Origin: a bacterium | GTDB lineage: Bacteria > Bacteroidota > Rhodothermia > Balneolales > M1805 | NCBI GenBank assembly: GCA_006226965.1 | Contig: SBGQ01000129.1 | Location: 87,202-127,893 of the forward strand | Length of the DNA: 40,692 nucleotides | Direction: 5' to 3' | Part shown: in pieces, positions 17,353-26,791 of the stretch | Layout of the letters: each line of letters starts with the position of its first letter | Position numbering within the stretch: the stretch's first letter is position 1 | Notes under the pieces: generated by a model | Databases searched by the model: none | What the model was told of the DNA's origin: nothing | What the model saw: only the letters and a program-made list of their open reading frames with translations | Translations under genes and position numbers: made by a program

Positions 17353-17381
17353 AATTTAGATGTGAATGAAATGAATGTCAA
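17353..17381 (-). promoter_or_regulatory. trp operon promoter
   Basis: On the minus strand, TTGACA (17381-17376) is followed by 17 bases and TAAATT (17358-17353). Read the Bacteroidota way, this is TTG, 20 bases, then TAAATTCA, the same geometry as the promoters at 69-99 and 31223-31253. It lies 24 bases past the stop codon of the K+ channel gene. Confidence 0.75.
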
Positions 17382-17405
17382 TACAAAAAATGGAGAAATT
17401 TGAAT

Positions 17406-18170
17406 TTACTTTCCATCAAGTTGAAGCCACTTATTCAGACGGATATGTTCGTGATTTAAACAACTTCTAAGAAGCTCATCGCTTGGTAAAACTGTCACTT
17501 TTCGATTTAGCATGGCTAACAATTCATGTTTGGGGTCTTGCAGTTCAATAAACACATGAGCTGTAGTATTTTCACGTAAAATCCGACTTGTAGTATGAAG
17601 AGTCTTAGTATCAGGCTCAGTAAATCGGTTGTTTGAAAACACAAAAATATGACTCGCATTACGCACATGAGCTTTTTCTAAAGCTTTGGGACTTATCGGC
17701 ACTCCATATATAAATTCGAATTCAGGATAAGGATTTCGATCAACCAACGTGGTTAATATTACACACTCTTTTTTATTCAAGTCCGATGCTGCTAATTCCT
17801 GAATCATTTCATCGGCAAATGCAGTGTATTCACAAATTAAAATATGATTCGATGCATGAATACTGGCATTTCCTCTTTCTTTTTGATGAATCATATCCCG
17901 AACGTAATTCAAAATTAAACTAACGGTATAGGTGTAGCCAATAATTCCAAAAATGATAACGATTGATGCGATTACTCTTCCGCCATGAGTTACAGGTACG
18001 ATATCGCCATAACCAACAGTTGAAGATGTTACAACCCACCACCACATAATGTCTGTTAGTGAATGAATTTTATCATTATGGTTTTCAAAGAGTGAAAACC
18101 CCACTAAGCCTACGCTAAAACTAATGAACAGCAATAAGACTACGAACAATAACTGCTTTCTCATATACAA
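17406..18170 (-). CDS. Two-TM potassium channel with cytoplasmic RCK/TrkA-N domain
   Basis: A 254-residue K+ channel subunit. Helix one is near residues 6-27, the pore loop carries the selectivity filter 'TVGYGD' (about 51-56), and helix two is about 65-90. The remainder is a TrkA-N/RCK regulatory domain beginning at 'NHILICEYTAFADEMIQEL'. In that domain the glycine-rich nucleotide motif is lost: E and Y occupy positions that are usually glycines, so NAD or ATP binding is doubtful. Start could be either of two in-frame ATGs (MYM). It is divergent from the response regulator at 18280. Confidence 0.9.
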   Translation of the reverse strand: MYMRKQLLFVVLLLFISFSVGLVGFSLFENHNDKIHSLTDIMWWWVVTSSTVGYGDIVPVTHGGRVIASIVIIFGIIGYTYTVSLILNYVRDMIHQKERGNASIHASNHILICEYTAFADEMIQELAASDLNKKECVILTTLVDRNPYPEFEFIYGVPISPKALEKAHVRNASHIFVFSNNRFTEPDTKTLHTTSRILRENTTAHVFIELQDPKHELLAMLNRKVTVLPSDELLRSCLNHEHIRLNKWLQLDGK

Positions 18171-18279
18171 TACGAATCCCCATGTAAACCTAAATTTTAC
18201 TGAATTCTAAAGTCTTTTTCACGATTCTGAACGAAATTTATCGTATTTCCATTTAGTGGATAAAACGTAACTTACGCAT

Positions 18280-18960
18280 ATGAATATTCTGGTAATTGAA
18301 GACGAAAAAAACGTTGCTTCTTTCATCAAAAAGGGTCTAGAAGAAAACGGGATGATAGTAACATTGGCTTATGACGGGGAAACCGGACTGAGTTTGTTAC
18401 AAGAACAAGAGTACAATGTAATTGTATTGGATGTAATTTTACCTCAAGTAAACGGGTGGGAAGTGTGTAATCGAATCAGAAAACAACTTCGCCTAAAAAC
18501 ACCCGTTTTAATGCTCACGGCTTTATCATCAACAGATAATTTGGTGAAAGGCTTCGAACAAGGCGCTGATGATTATTTGGCAAAACCATTCAAGTTTCAA
18601 GAATTGTTGGTTCGTGTGAAAGCGTTAGACCGCAGAAATCGGAATCAAGTCGCTACACAATCTGTCTTACGTTTCGATGATATTGAAATGAATATGGAAC
18701 AAAAGATGGTAACCCGAGCCGGAAAAGAAATCAAATTGACATCAAGAGAATACAATTTGTTAGAGTTCTTTATGAAAAATCCGAATAAGGTTATTTCAAG
18801 AATGGAAATCCTGGAAAACGTTTGGGGAGTTAACTTCGATTTAGGAACTAACGTGGTTGATGTGTATGTAAATTATCTGCGAAATAAACTCGAAAAGAAT
18901 TTTGAAAAGAAGGTTATTCAAACAGTTGTAGGCATGGGCTATATCTTAAGAGCAAATTAA
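18280..18960 (+). CDS. OmpR/PhoB-type response regulator
   Basis: A 226-residue two-component response regulator. The receiver domain spans residues 1-118 with acidic pocket E7-D8, phospho-acceptor D51 in 'VIVLDVILP', threonine in 'VLMLTAL' and lysine in 'YLAKPFK'. The C-terminal winged-helix DNA-binding domain is about 128-224 ('LTSREYNLLEFFMKNP', 'VVDVYVNYLRNKL', 'TVVGMGYIL'). The partner sensor kinase begins one base after its stop codon. The sequence resembles the metal/envelope-type regulators such as CusR, but the signal cannot be deduced. Confidence 0.96.
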   Translation: MNILVIEDEKNVASFIKKGLEENGMIVTLAYDGETGLSLLQEQEYNVIVLDVILPQVNGWEVCNRIRKQLRLKTPVLMLTALSSTDNLVKGFEQGADDYLAKPFKFQELLVRVKALDRRNRNQVATQSVLRFDDIEMNMEQKMVTRAGKEIKLTSREYNLLEFFMKNPNKVISRMEILENVWGVNFDLGTNVVDVYVNYLRNKLEKNFEKKVIQTVVGMGYILRAN

Positions 18961-18961
18961 C

Positions 18962-20350
18962 ATGAGCAATATGACGCTTAAAACAAGGATAGCAATAACC
19001 TTTTCTGTTATTACTGCCATCATATTGATTTCATTAAACTTTAGCATTTACTGGTTTTCTTACAACTACAATGAAATTCAATTTTTTCACCGATTAGAGG
19101 AGCGCGTAAATATCGCTTCGCAATATTATTTGGGAGAAAATGAATTTGGAGCAAGGTTCATTGAGGAAATACGCCAACGTCACCTGCAATTACTTCCGCA
19201 AGAAAAAGAATACATCGTTTCATTTGCTGATTCTTTGACTGCTAAGGCTTTCCCAGACAGTTTATCCCTCATTTTTTCTGATACGTTTATCCAAGACATT
19301 ATTCTAGCCAAAACTGCAAACTTCAGAGACGGTGATGTGATGGCTATGGGAAAAGTGTTTGAGACCAAGAATACTCCGCATGTGGTTATTATTAGTTCTT
19401 ACGACCAATTTGGCGTAGATAAAATGACAGATTTACGCACAAAATTGTATGCACTCTTTTTTGTGTATTTAGCAATGGTTTTTGTAATCGGTCGTATTTA
19501 TGCAACTCAAATTTTAAAACCTCTCAAAAAGATTGTCAATAAAGTAAATCAGATTCGTTCGAACAACTTGCATATCCGCTTAGATGAGGAAAAAGAACCG
19601 GATGAAATCGGGGAAATCTCGAAAACATTCAACCGTTTGATGGATCGTATTGAAACTAGTATCGAGATACAAAACAATTTTATTTCGAACGCATCGCACG
19701 AATTAAAAAACCCGCTGACAGCCATTTTGGGCGAAACTGAAATCACACTTTCTAAAGAACGTTCTGCGGAAGATTACAAAAAATCGATGGAGAAGATTTC
19801 TCGTGAAGCATCCCGACTCCATAAGCTTACCCTGCACTTACTTCGATTAGCTCAAACCAGTTTTGATGAAACTACACTGCATACTCAGGAATTCAGAATT
19901 GATGAACTTATATTTGATATCAAAGAAGATTTAGAAGAATCGAACAGAGCTAATAAAATCTTAATTGATTTAGAAAAATTACCGGATGATCCTGATTTAT
20001 TACTTACAAAAGGCAATGTGGATTTAATCAAAATCGCTTTGACAAACATTATCGAAAACGGTTGCAAGTTCTCGAATAATGCTCCTGTTCTGGTTGAACT
20101 GAACTGTTCGTCTAATTTTGTTGAGGTTTCTGTAACTGATACTGGTGTCGGAATACCCGATGATGAAATACGGAATATTTATGTACCGTTTTTCAGAGCT
20201 ACGAATGTGCGAATGTTTCAAGGATTTGGAATTGGCTTACCCTTAACACAAAAAATTGTGATGATGCATCATGGTGAAATACTGGTAAGTTCTGAGGTAA
20301 ATAAAGGGACAAAAGTAATTTTGAAACTTCCCAATTCTGCACATGAATAG
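18962..20350 (+). CDS. Membrane sensor histidine kinase
   Basis: A 462-residue sensor kinase, the cognate partner of the regulator just upstream. Two membrane helices (about 9-30 and 162-182) bracket a periplasmic sensor domain of about 130 residues. A HAMP linker follows at about 185-235 ('LKPLKKIVNKVNQI'). The dimerisation domain has phospho-acceptor H246 in 'NASHELKNPLTAI'. The ATPase domain has the N box 'IIENGCKFS', the G1 box 'DTGVGIPD', the F box 'VPFFRA' and the G2 box 'GFGIGLPL'. All catalytic boxes are intact. No known sensory domain was recognised in the periplasmic part. Confidence 0.95.
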   Translation: MSNMTLKTRIAITFSVITAIILISLNFSIYWFSYNYNEIQFFHRLEERVNIASQYYLGENEFGARFIEEIRQRHLQLLPQEKEYIVSFADSLTAKAFPDSLSLIFSDTFIQDIILAKTANFRDGDVMAMGKVFETKNTPHVVIISSYDQFGVDKMTDLRTKLYALFFVYLAMVFVIGRIYATQILKPLKKIVNKVNQIRSNNLHIRLDEEKEPDEIGEISKTFNRLMDRIETSIEIQNNFISNASHELKNPLTAILGETEITLSKERSAEDYKKSMEKISREASRLHKLTLHLLRLAQTSFDETTLHTQEFRIDELIFDIKEDLEESNRANKILIDLEKLPDDPDLLLTKGNVDLIKIALTNIIENGCKFSNNAPVLVELNCSSNFVEVSVTDTGVGIPDDEIRNIYVPFFRATNVRMFQGFGIGLPLTQKIVMMHHGEILVSSEVNKGTKVILKLPNSAHE

Positions 20351-20431
20351 TTTTTTGCATTAGCTTCAAAATGCTTAAGTTCAAACACGATTTACCGATA
20401 TTGGGTGAAAGATATTATTAGGGAATAAACT

Positions 20432-21529
20432 ATGTTCAACACATTAGACTTGCGAGACAAAGTAGTATTAGTTTTGTTGTTGTTATTTTATGTTTTTGCA
20501 TTTACTCAGATTACACCTTCTGAGTTTGGAAAAAATACTTGGGCACAACGTCGTGGTCATCAATCAAAACCAAAAATGACACAACAAATGTCCAAGCAAA
20601 AACCGGTTAAAAGTGAACCTAATCCCGCACAACCGGAAAAACCTACTCCTACTGAAAAATTTCTAGAAACAACTCCAACTCCTACACCGGAAAAATCAAA
20701 GCCAATTGCAGAACAGCCTAAAGCTCAGGTAAAGCCAACTCCAAAACAAGATTCTAAGCCTGCGCCAAAAATTGATAACAGCTTTGTACAAGCAAATCCT
20801 ATTCGTTCAAAAGAAACCTCTGAGAGTGATAAACCTTCGTTAGTAGTACCTGCTTCATTCGAAATTTCAGGTGTTTCGGGGAAAGTTAAAGTGAATAATC
20901 AACCGGTTTATTCAACTTCAGATTTCGGAAAAATCCTTACCAAACTGACTTCAATAATTACTGAATCTGATTCTTGGATTGTAATCAGCACAGGAAATAA
21001 AGGTGAGTTGGTAGTTTTCCCCAATACTGAAATTGTGATAAATGGGCAGACAGTTGAGTTAAAAGAAGGCAAAGTTTTAAACAGAAGCAGTTATTTCACC
21101 AAACATAAAATTGATGCCATCACGGTAAACAGCAGCGAAAGTAAACCTGAGTTTGTTTACTTCACTGAACCCGGAAAAGCCCGCATTTTTGCATTAACAT
21201 CCGATATCTCAATAACCGGATTCGGAAAAACTACTAAAGTGAAAAAAGCGTTTGGAACCTCTGTTTTCATTTTGAACAAACAAATTAATCTGTACAACTT
21301 AAAAACTCCTGTTTCAGGTATTTCAATTAGCGGATCACAGGTTAGTTGGAAAGCAAATGCAGAATCGACCAATTACTATATCTTAAGCAAACACATTTTA
21401 GGCAATAAAGCAATGTGGCAATTAACCAGTACATCTTCAACTTCAGCCACCCTTTCTGGTGATTTAGATGAAGTGAGAGTATATTATGAAAACAATTTTT
21501 CGACTTGGTCTCAACCTGCAATCAAATAA
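20432..21529 (+). CDS. Membrane-anchored FecR-like domain protein
   Basis: A 365-residue protein with one N-terminal membrane helix (about residues 10-27), a long Pro/Lys/Thr-rich linker (about 35-135) and a beta-rich extracytoplasmic part. Residues about 145-225 look FecR-like: 'ISGVSGKVKVNNQPV', 'DSWIVISTGNKGELVVFP', 'VELKEGKVL'. The C-terminal ~90 residues ('GISISGSQVSWKANAESTNYYIL') resemble a fibronectin-III or similar beta sandwich. The linker probably spans the periplasm. It lies 81 bases after the sensor kinase on the same strand, so it may belong to the same unit. The exact role is unknown. Confidence 0.7.
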   Translation: MFNTLDLRDKVVLVLLLLFYVFAFTQITPSEFGKNTWAQRRGHQSKPKMTQQMSKQKPVKSEPNPAQPEKPTPTEKFLETTPTPTPEKSKPIAEQPKAQVKPTPKQDSKPAPKIDNSFVQANPIRSKETSESDKPSLVVPASFEISGVSGKVKVNNQPVYSTSDFGKILTKLTSIITESDSWIVISTGNKGELVVFPNTEIVINGQTVELKEGKVLNRSSYFTKHKIDAITVNSSESKPEFVYFTEPGKARIFALTSDISITGFGKTTKVKKAFGTSVFILNKQINLYNLKTPVSGISISGSQVSWKANAESTNYYILSKHILGNKAMWQLTSTSSTSATLSGDLDEVRVYYENNFSTWSQPAIK

Positions 21530-21546
21530 GCGTAATTTCCAGTCAT

Positions 21547-21583
21547 AAAAAAAGCTGATGATTAAAAACCATCAGCTTTTTTT
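21547..21583. terminator. Bidirectional intrinsic terminator
   Basis: A 14-bp stem, A7-GCTGATG at 21547-21560 with CATCAGC-T7 at 21570-21583, around a nine-base loop. It serves the convergent ends of the FecR-like gene and transketolase. Confidence 0.93.
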
Positions 21584-21599
21584 GTTTTCAATATCTGTA

Positions 21600-23594
21600 T
21601 TAAAGAATTGATTTAGCTGTTTTTACAACGTTTTCTGTCGTAAATCCAAACTCTTTGTAAAGCACTTCAAACGGAGCTGATGCACCAAAATGATCAATAC
21701 CAATTACTGCCCCTTCTGAACCAACAACTTTATACCAAGGCATTGTTGTTCCTGCCTCAATCACCACTCGTTTAGTTACAGATTTTGGAAGAATTGATTC
21801 CTTGTAAACTGCATCTTGTTTGTTGAATAATTCCAATGAAGGCATGGAAACAACTCGCGCCGATATTCCTTCTGCTTCTAAAACTTTTTGCGCTTCTAAC
21901 GCATATTGTACTTCTGAACCTGTTCCGATTAAAATGACTTGTGGCGCTTTGGAAGATTCAGATAAAATATATCCACCCTTTTCGGTTAAGCTAGCCGGAT
22001 TGGAGTCATTACGCTCGTAAATAGGCAAGTTTTGGCGAGTCATTACCAATGCAACCGGAGCATTTCTGGTTTCAATAGCAATTTTCCAAGAATAAACTAC
22101 CTCGTTTGCATCAGCGGGACGTAAAACAATTACATTTGGGATGGCGCGTAAAGCGGTTAAATGCTCAATCGGCTGGTGAGTCGGGCCGTCTTCACCTAAA
22201 CCGATACTATCGTGTGTAAATAATAAAATCGGGTCAATTTTCGATAATGCAGCTACACGAATTGCGGGTTTTGAATAATCGGAGAATACCAAAAACGTTG
22301 CTACGTACGGTTTTAAAACACCGTGCATAACCATACCGTTTGCAATTGAAGTCATGGCGTGCTCACGAACTCCAAAGTGAATATTTCTCACACTGTAATC
22401 ATCAGCCTGAATAAATGCTTCACCTTCGATTTCTGATAAATTTGAACCGGCTAAATCGGCAGATCCACCCAATAAGAACGGGATTTTTTTAGCAAAGTGA
22501 TTGAGTGTTTTACCGGATGCTTTTCTCGTTGCAACGCCTTTTGCATCAGCGGCATATACAGGAAGGTTTTCGTCCCAACCTTTTGGTAATTCACTACTTA
22601 ACAATTGAACCGCAGCTGAATATGCGTTTTCGTCAGACTTTTTGAAGTCTTCCATCATGGCAAGCCATTCATGTTCGCGTTGTTTTCCATAAGTCAAAGC
22701 AATGTTCATTTGCTCTTTTACTTCAGCCGGGATATAAAAATCTTCTTCGAAGGTCCAACCGTAAGCAGCTTTTGTTAGTTTGATTTCGTCTTTTCCAAGC
22801 GGTGCACCGTGTGATTCTTCTTTGCCTTCTTTGTTTGGTGAACCAAATCCGATCTTTGTTTTGCAACAGATTATAGATGGTTTTCCTGATTCAGCCTGTG
22901 CGTTTTTAATCGCTTTTTCTATGGCATCACGATCATGTCCGTCAATTTTTTGAACATGCCATCCGTATGCTTCAAAACGTTTTTGAGTATCCTCGGTGAA
23001 CGCTACCGCAGTATCTCCTTCAATAGAAATACTGTTATCATCATACAAATAAATAAGTTTTCCAAGTTTCTGATGTCCGGCAAATGAGGCTGCTTCATGT
23101 GAAATACCTTCCATTAAATCACCGTCTGAAACGATTGCGTAGGTATAATGATTAATTACCTGAAAATCGGGTGTATTTAACTTTGCCGCTAAGTGTGCTT
23201 CAGCAAATGCCATTCCTACACCATTTGCAAAACCTTGTCCTAAAGGACCCGTTGTAGTCTCAACACCGGGAGTGTGGCCGAATTCAGGGTGTCCAGGAGT
23301 TTTACTTCCCCATTGGCGGAAGTTTTTGATATCGTCTAATGTGACATCATAACCCGTTAAATGCAACATTGAATACAGAAGCATGGAACCATGCCCTGCG
23401 GATAAAACAAAACGATCTCTATTTACCCATTTAGGATTTGCCGGATTATGGCGCATAAACTTTTGAAATAGCACATAAGCTACATCAGCCATACCCATTG
23501 GCATGCCCGGGTGACCAGAATTTGCTTTTTGAACCGCATCCATTGATAATGTGCGGATTGTATTAACACAGAGTTGATCGATAGATTGTTGCAT
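21600..23594 (-). CDS. tkt: Transketolase
   Basis: A 664-residue single-chain transketolase that moves two-carbon units in the pentose phosphate pathway using thiamine diphosphate. Signatures are '[20 protein letters not shown]' (N-terminal), '[14 protein letters not shown]', the diphosphate/Mg segment '[12 protein letters not shown]', the catalytic glutamate region '[14 protein letters not shown]' and '[19 protein letters not shown]'. Length is normal. It is the last gene of a same-strand run from 31094, 108 bases after the AAA ATPase gene. It may have its own promoter in that gap. Confidence 0.98.
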   Translation of the reverse strand: MQQSIDQLCVNTIRTLSMDAVQKANSGHPGMPMGMADVAYVLFQKFMRHNPANPKWVNRDRFVLSAGHGSMLLYSMLHLTGYDVTLDDIKNFRQWGSKTPGHPEFGHTPGVETTTGPLGQGFANGVGMAFAEAHLAAKLNTPDFQVINHYTYAIVSDGDLMEGISHEAASFAGHQKLGKLIYLYDDNSISIEGDTAVAFTEDTQKRFEAYGWHVQKIDGHDRDAIEKAIKNAQAESGKPSIICCKTKIGFGSPNKEGKEESHGAPLGKDEIKLTKAAYGWTFEEDFYIPAEVKEQMNIALTYGKQREHEWLAMMEDFKKSDENAYSAAVQLLSSELPKGWDENLPVYAADAKGVATRKASGKTLNHFAKKIPFLLGGSADLAGSNLSEIEGEAFIQADDYSVRNIHFGVREHAMTSIANGMVMHGVLKPYVATFLVFSDYSKPAIRVAALSKIDPILLFTHDSIGLGEDGPTHQPIEHLTALRAIPNVIVLRPADANEVVYSWKIAIETRNAPVALVMTRQNLPIYERNDSNPASLTEKGGYILSESSKAPQVILIGTGSEVQYALEAQKVLEAEGISARVVSMPSLELFNKQDAVYKESILPKSVTKRVVIEAGTTMPWYKVVGSEGAVIGIDHFGASAPFEVLYKEFGFTTENVVKTAKSIL

Positions 23595-23702
23595 GGAGAA
23601 AGAGTGATTTACTTAAAAAATGGTTGGGCTAAGATACCACTTTGAAAGCTAAGCCTCTCGCAAAAAAATTGAAATCTTTGATTAAATCTACGCTTTTATC
23701 AA

Positions 23703-25415
23703 CTAGGCAATCATCAACTTTAATTCTTCCACTCGCTGGGCAACTTCCGCTCTGCTCATACTTTTATAAGGCTCAGGGAGTAAACTTTTTGAAGTGCATT
23801 CCATTACAGCACTAAGTATTTGCAATTCAATTTCTTCCGGATATGTCGGAGGGATGAAATCAGCCAAAACTTCATCAATAATTTCTGCTGAAACGGACTC
23901 TTCCCCTTTAGTTGCTGCCTTAAATTTCGCACGTGTTAGTGCCGCTTCCATATCAGCGCCTGAAAGTGAGTATTGGCCTGATGAAATACTGTAAGGCGTT
24001 GTTTCATCTGTCATTTTCAGCCCGGTTTTCTTTTTCATGGCTGTAAATAATTCGATACGCTCTTCTTGAGTACTCGGATAAAATAATGCGAGGTGTTCTT
24101 CTGCTCTACCTTGGCGTTTTAAATCGACCGGCATTAAATCGGGACGAGCAGTCATCAAAAACCAAATTATTCTACCTCGGTTTTCGGTATTACTCATAAA
24201 ACTTGCAATTGTAGCAAAAACACGACTCGATACACCTGAATCACCACCTGAATTTCTGTCTCCCAAATAGGCATCTGCTTCGTCTATCATAACTGCAACA
24301 GGTGCCATAGCTTTTAAAATGTGAAGGATTTTTTCAAGATTTCCTTCAGTTACACCCTGCCATTGCGAGCGAAAATTTTTCAATTTCACCATCGGAACAC
24401 CAATATCTGTTGCAAAACAGGTCACTAAAAAAGTCTTTCCAGTTCCAACTGGTCCACAAACCAGATAACCCATTGGTAAAACATCCGGGCGACCATTTTC
24501 AAGGGCTTTTGCAGCTTCACGAAGATGTTGTTTTACATGGGTATGTCCGGCAACTACATCTAAACCGAACTTGGTTTCAACAAATTCCAGTAATCCGTAA
24601 GATTCGGCTTCAATTAATTCTTTTTTGGTTTTGGAAAGATGTTTTTGTGAAAGAGTTTTACCGTTCTCAACAACTCCGGCTAGTAAACTTTCTAAGTTCA
24701 CAAAACTCAAACCTGCTGTTTGTTGTGCTAAAACAACATCAGAAACATCAGATTTAAACGCTTCACCATAACGATTTCTAAAATCAGAGATATATACTTC
24801 TCTGTCATTCAAAAGTGGTAAATCTATTTTAATTTCTGCATTGTAAGGCGATTGAACTAAGTTTTTATTCAGATCGTTTAAGTTTTCTGTCAACAGTACT
24901 AATGAATAATCCGATTGTAAAAGTTGCGGATCGTGTGACCATTTTTGTAAGAAAACTAATGCGTTTCTATCCTCTGATGAAGATGCAGAACTATCACTCA
25001 TCGGGACAATGGTTTCAGCAAAATCGAGAATTACGGCAATACTTTTTCCGTCTGATGTTCTTAAACGAACATAATTTTCGAGTAAGGCAAAAACACGAAC
25101 CGGATCTTTAGGTACTTTTTGTGAAAAATCAGTTCCGTTAAATGAATCGTAACCGGTTAGTGCACGTCTAAAATCATTGTATGAAGCTTCATCTCTGAAA
25201 GTAACACCACTTGAGCGATCGTAAAACAATACAATATCTCTCGAACCAAAAAGTTCGTGCGATAAAAACTCTTTTAAGCGTACAAACTTTGATTGAGAAC
25301 CCTGTCTGTAATGCACATAGTCATGAACATTTCCGTGCAAAATGAACTGATTAACTGTTTTACTAAAATATTTTTCAGCAAATTGCTGCGCCCAATTCGG
25401 ATAGTGTTCTAGCAT
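23703..25415 (-). CDS. AAA ATPase (Ycf46/SpoVK/Vps4-like) with an N-terminal degenerate module
   Basis: A 570-residue protein. Residues 1-250 form a degenerate AAA-like module that starts 'QFILHGNVHDYV' and lacks a P-loop. Residues about 275-500 are an intact AAA domain with Walker A 'GPVGTGKT' (321-328), Walker B 'VAVMIDEADA' (373-382), sensor 'IIWFLMTARPDLMP' and an arginine-finger region 'DLKRQGRAEEHLALF'. This architecture matches Ycf46-like ATPases. No membrane segment is seen. It lies 45 bases downstream of the CNNM gene and in one run with pspA. The inference is that it acts on the PspA assembly, as Vps4 acts on ESCRT-III. Alternatively it could be an unrelated housekeeping ATPase. Confidence 0.88.
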   Translation of the reverse strand: MLEHYPNWAQQFAEKYFSKTVNQFILHGNVHDYVHYRQGSQSKFVRLKEFLSHELFGSRDIVLFYDRSSGVTFRDEASYNDFRRALTGYDSFNGTDFSQKVPKDPVRVFALLENYVRLRTSDGKSIAVILDFAETIVPMSDSSASSSEDRNALVFLQKWSHDPQLLQSDYSLVLLTENLNDLNKNLVQSPYNAEIKIDLPLLNDREVYISDFRNRYGEAFKSDVSDVVLAQQTAGLSFVNLESLLAGVVENGKTLSQKHLSKTKKELIEAESYGLLEFVETKFGLDVVAGHTHVKQHLREAAKALENGRPDVLPMGYLVCGPVGTGKTFLVTCFATDIGVPMVKLKNFRSQWQGVTEGNLEKILHILKAMAPVAVMIDEADAYLGDRNSGGDSGVSSRVFATIASFMSNTENRGRIIWFLMTARPDLMPVDLKRQGRAEEHLALFYPSTQEERIELFTAMKKKTGLKMTDETTPYSISSGQYSLSGADMEAALTRAKFKAATKGEESVSAEIIDEVLADFIPPTYPEEIELQILSAVMECTSKSLLPEPYKSMSRAEVAQRVEELKLMIA

Positions 25416-25460
25416 AAAACTCCATTTTTGAAAGCCCTGAACGTGAACAAACTGTAAAAG

Positions 25461-26741
25461 TTAATCTTCTAATAAGATAATTCTTACCGTTTCTATTCTG
25501 GCAGGTGATGCTTTACTGATAATAATTTTTTTAGTCCCAATAATAAGTTCTTCATTCACTTTTGGGATTCTTCCAATGTGATGAATGATAAATCCGGCAA
25601 TAGTTTCATAATCAGCTGAATCATCAACAAAATCGACTTCCGGAAATTTTTCTACAATGTCCTCAATCTCAACGGTACCGCTAAAAATGAATGTAGTGTC
25701 ATTCAATTTTTTCATAATTTGATCGGTTGTATCGTATTCATCCTCGATATCTCCAACCACTTCTTCAATCAAATCTTCAATTGTTACTAAGCCGGATGTA
25801 CCGCCATATTCGTCGAGCACTACTGCCATCGATGTATTGGATACTCTAAAATCTGCTAACAAATCTCTCGAACGTTTTGAATAAGGTACAAATTTAACCG
25901 GGCGACGAATTTCTTCCAGCGTTTGCGGACGTTTGAATAAATCGCCGGCGAAAACAACCCCAATAATGTTATCAATAGATTCATCGTAAACAGGAAGCTT
26001 ACTGTAACCGCTTGAAACAAAAGCTTTAAGCACTTCATTGATAGGTGTTTCTTTTTCCACAGCTACTATTTCAGTACGTGTAATCATAGAATCTTTTACA
26101 CGTTTGTTCGATAACTCCAATACATTTGAAAGTAATTCAGAATCTTCTTTGTCAATATCGGAAGCGCCTTTTTCCTGAATATCTTGAATAATCATCTCAA
26201 TATCCTGACGACGAAAAATATCTTCTACTTTACCTGATTCTACATTAAATGCTTTCAATAATAATTGTGATGCCCAGTTAGCCAAACCTATAAAAGGTTT
26301 TAAAACCCACTCAACCAATTGCATTGGAATTGCAATTTTTGGCAAAATACTATCTGCCCTACTTCTGAATATGGCTTTAGGTATAATCTCACCTAAGTAC
26401 ATAATAATCAGGGAAGCGATTGTAGTTTGGATCAACAAAACAATAAGCGATGAAGGCACATCACCCGTAAGTCTTTCAATTAGATGCTCAATCGGGTCAG
26501 AGAGGTACAAGGTCATTAAGGTTGCATAAAGCACATTAATGATGTTATTTCCGACTAAAGTTGTAATGAGAAATGATTCAGGATTGGAAACATATTTAGA
26601 CAAGTAACCCGCAGCGGTTGTATTTTTTCTTAGGAAAAGTTCCAATCGTAATCGATTTGCCGAAACAAAGGCAATTTCAGAACCTGAAAAAAAACCACTC
26701 AGGTAAATGGTTAAAACAATGAGGAGCCATTCCATTACCAT
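25461..26741 (-). CDS. CNNM/CorC-type (HlyC/CorC family) membrane transporter
   Basis: A 426-residue protein with the standard three-part build: a CNNM (DUF21) membrane domain with about three or four helices (residues ~1-160, 'SGFFSGSEIAFVSANRLRLE' near 15-34 and 'YLGEIIPKAIF'), two CBS domains (~205-330; 'VKDSMITRTEIVAV', 'LDEYGGTSGLVTIEDLIEE') and a C-terminal CorC/HlyC domain (~345-425). Family members are linked to Mg2+/Co2+ export or magnesium homeostasis. The CBS pair usually binds ATP. It is 50 bases after the enoyl-CoA hydratase gene. The start gives MVMEW; the internal ATG two codons later is an alternative. Confidence 0.95.
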   Translation of the reverse strand: MVMEWLLIVLTIYLSGFFSGSEIAFVSANRLRLELFLRKNTTAAGYLSKYVSNPESFLITTLVGNNIINVLYATLMTLYLSDPIEHLIERLTGDVPSSLIVLLIQTTIASLIIMYLGEIIPKAIFRSRADSILPKIAIPMQLVEWVLKPFIGLANWASQLLLKAFNVESGKVEDIFRRQDIEMIIQDIQEKGASDIDKEDSELLSNVLELSNKRVKDSMITRTEIVAVEKETPINEVLKAFVSSGYSKLPVYDESIDNIIGVVFAGDLFKRPQTLEEIRRPVKFVPYSKRSRDLLADFRVSNTSMAVVLDEYGGTSGLVTIEDLIEEVVGDIEDEYDTTDQIMKKLNDTTFIFSGTVEIEDIVEKFPEVDFVDDSADYETIAGFIIHHIGRIPKVNEELIIGTKKIIISKASPARIETVRIILLED

Positions 26742-26791
26742 GAAATAACTCCTCTACTACTTCGACTTTCGCTTATATCCATTCTCGTGTA

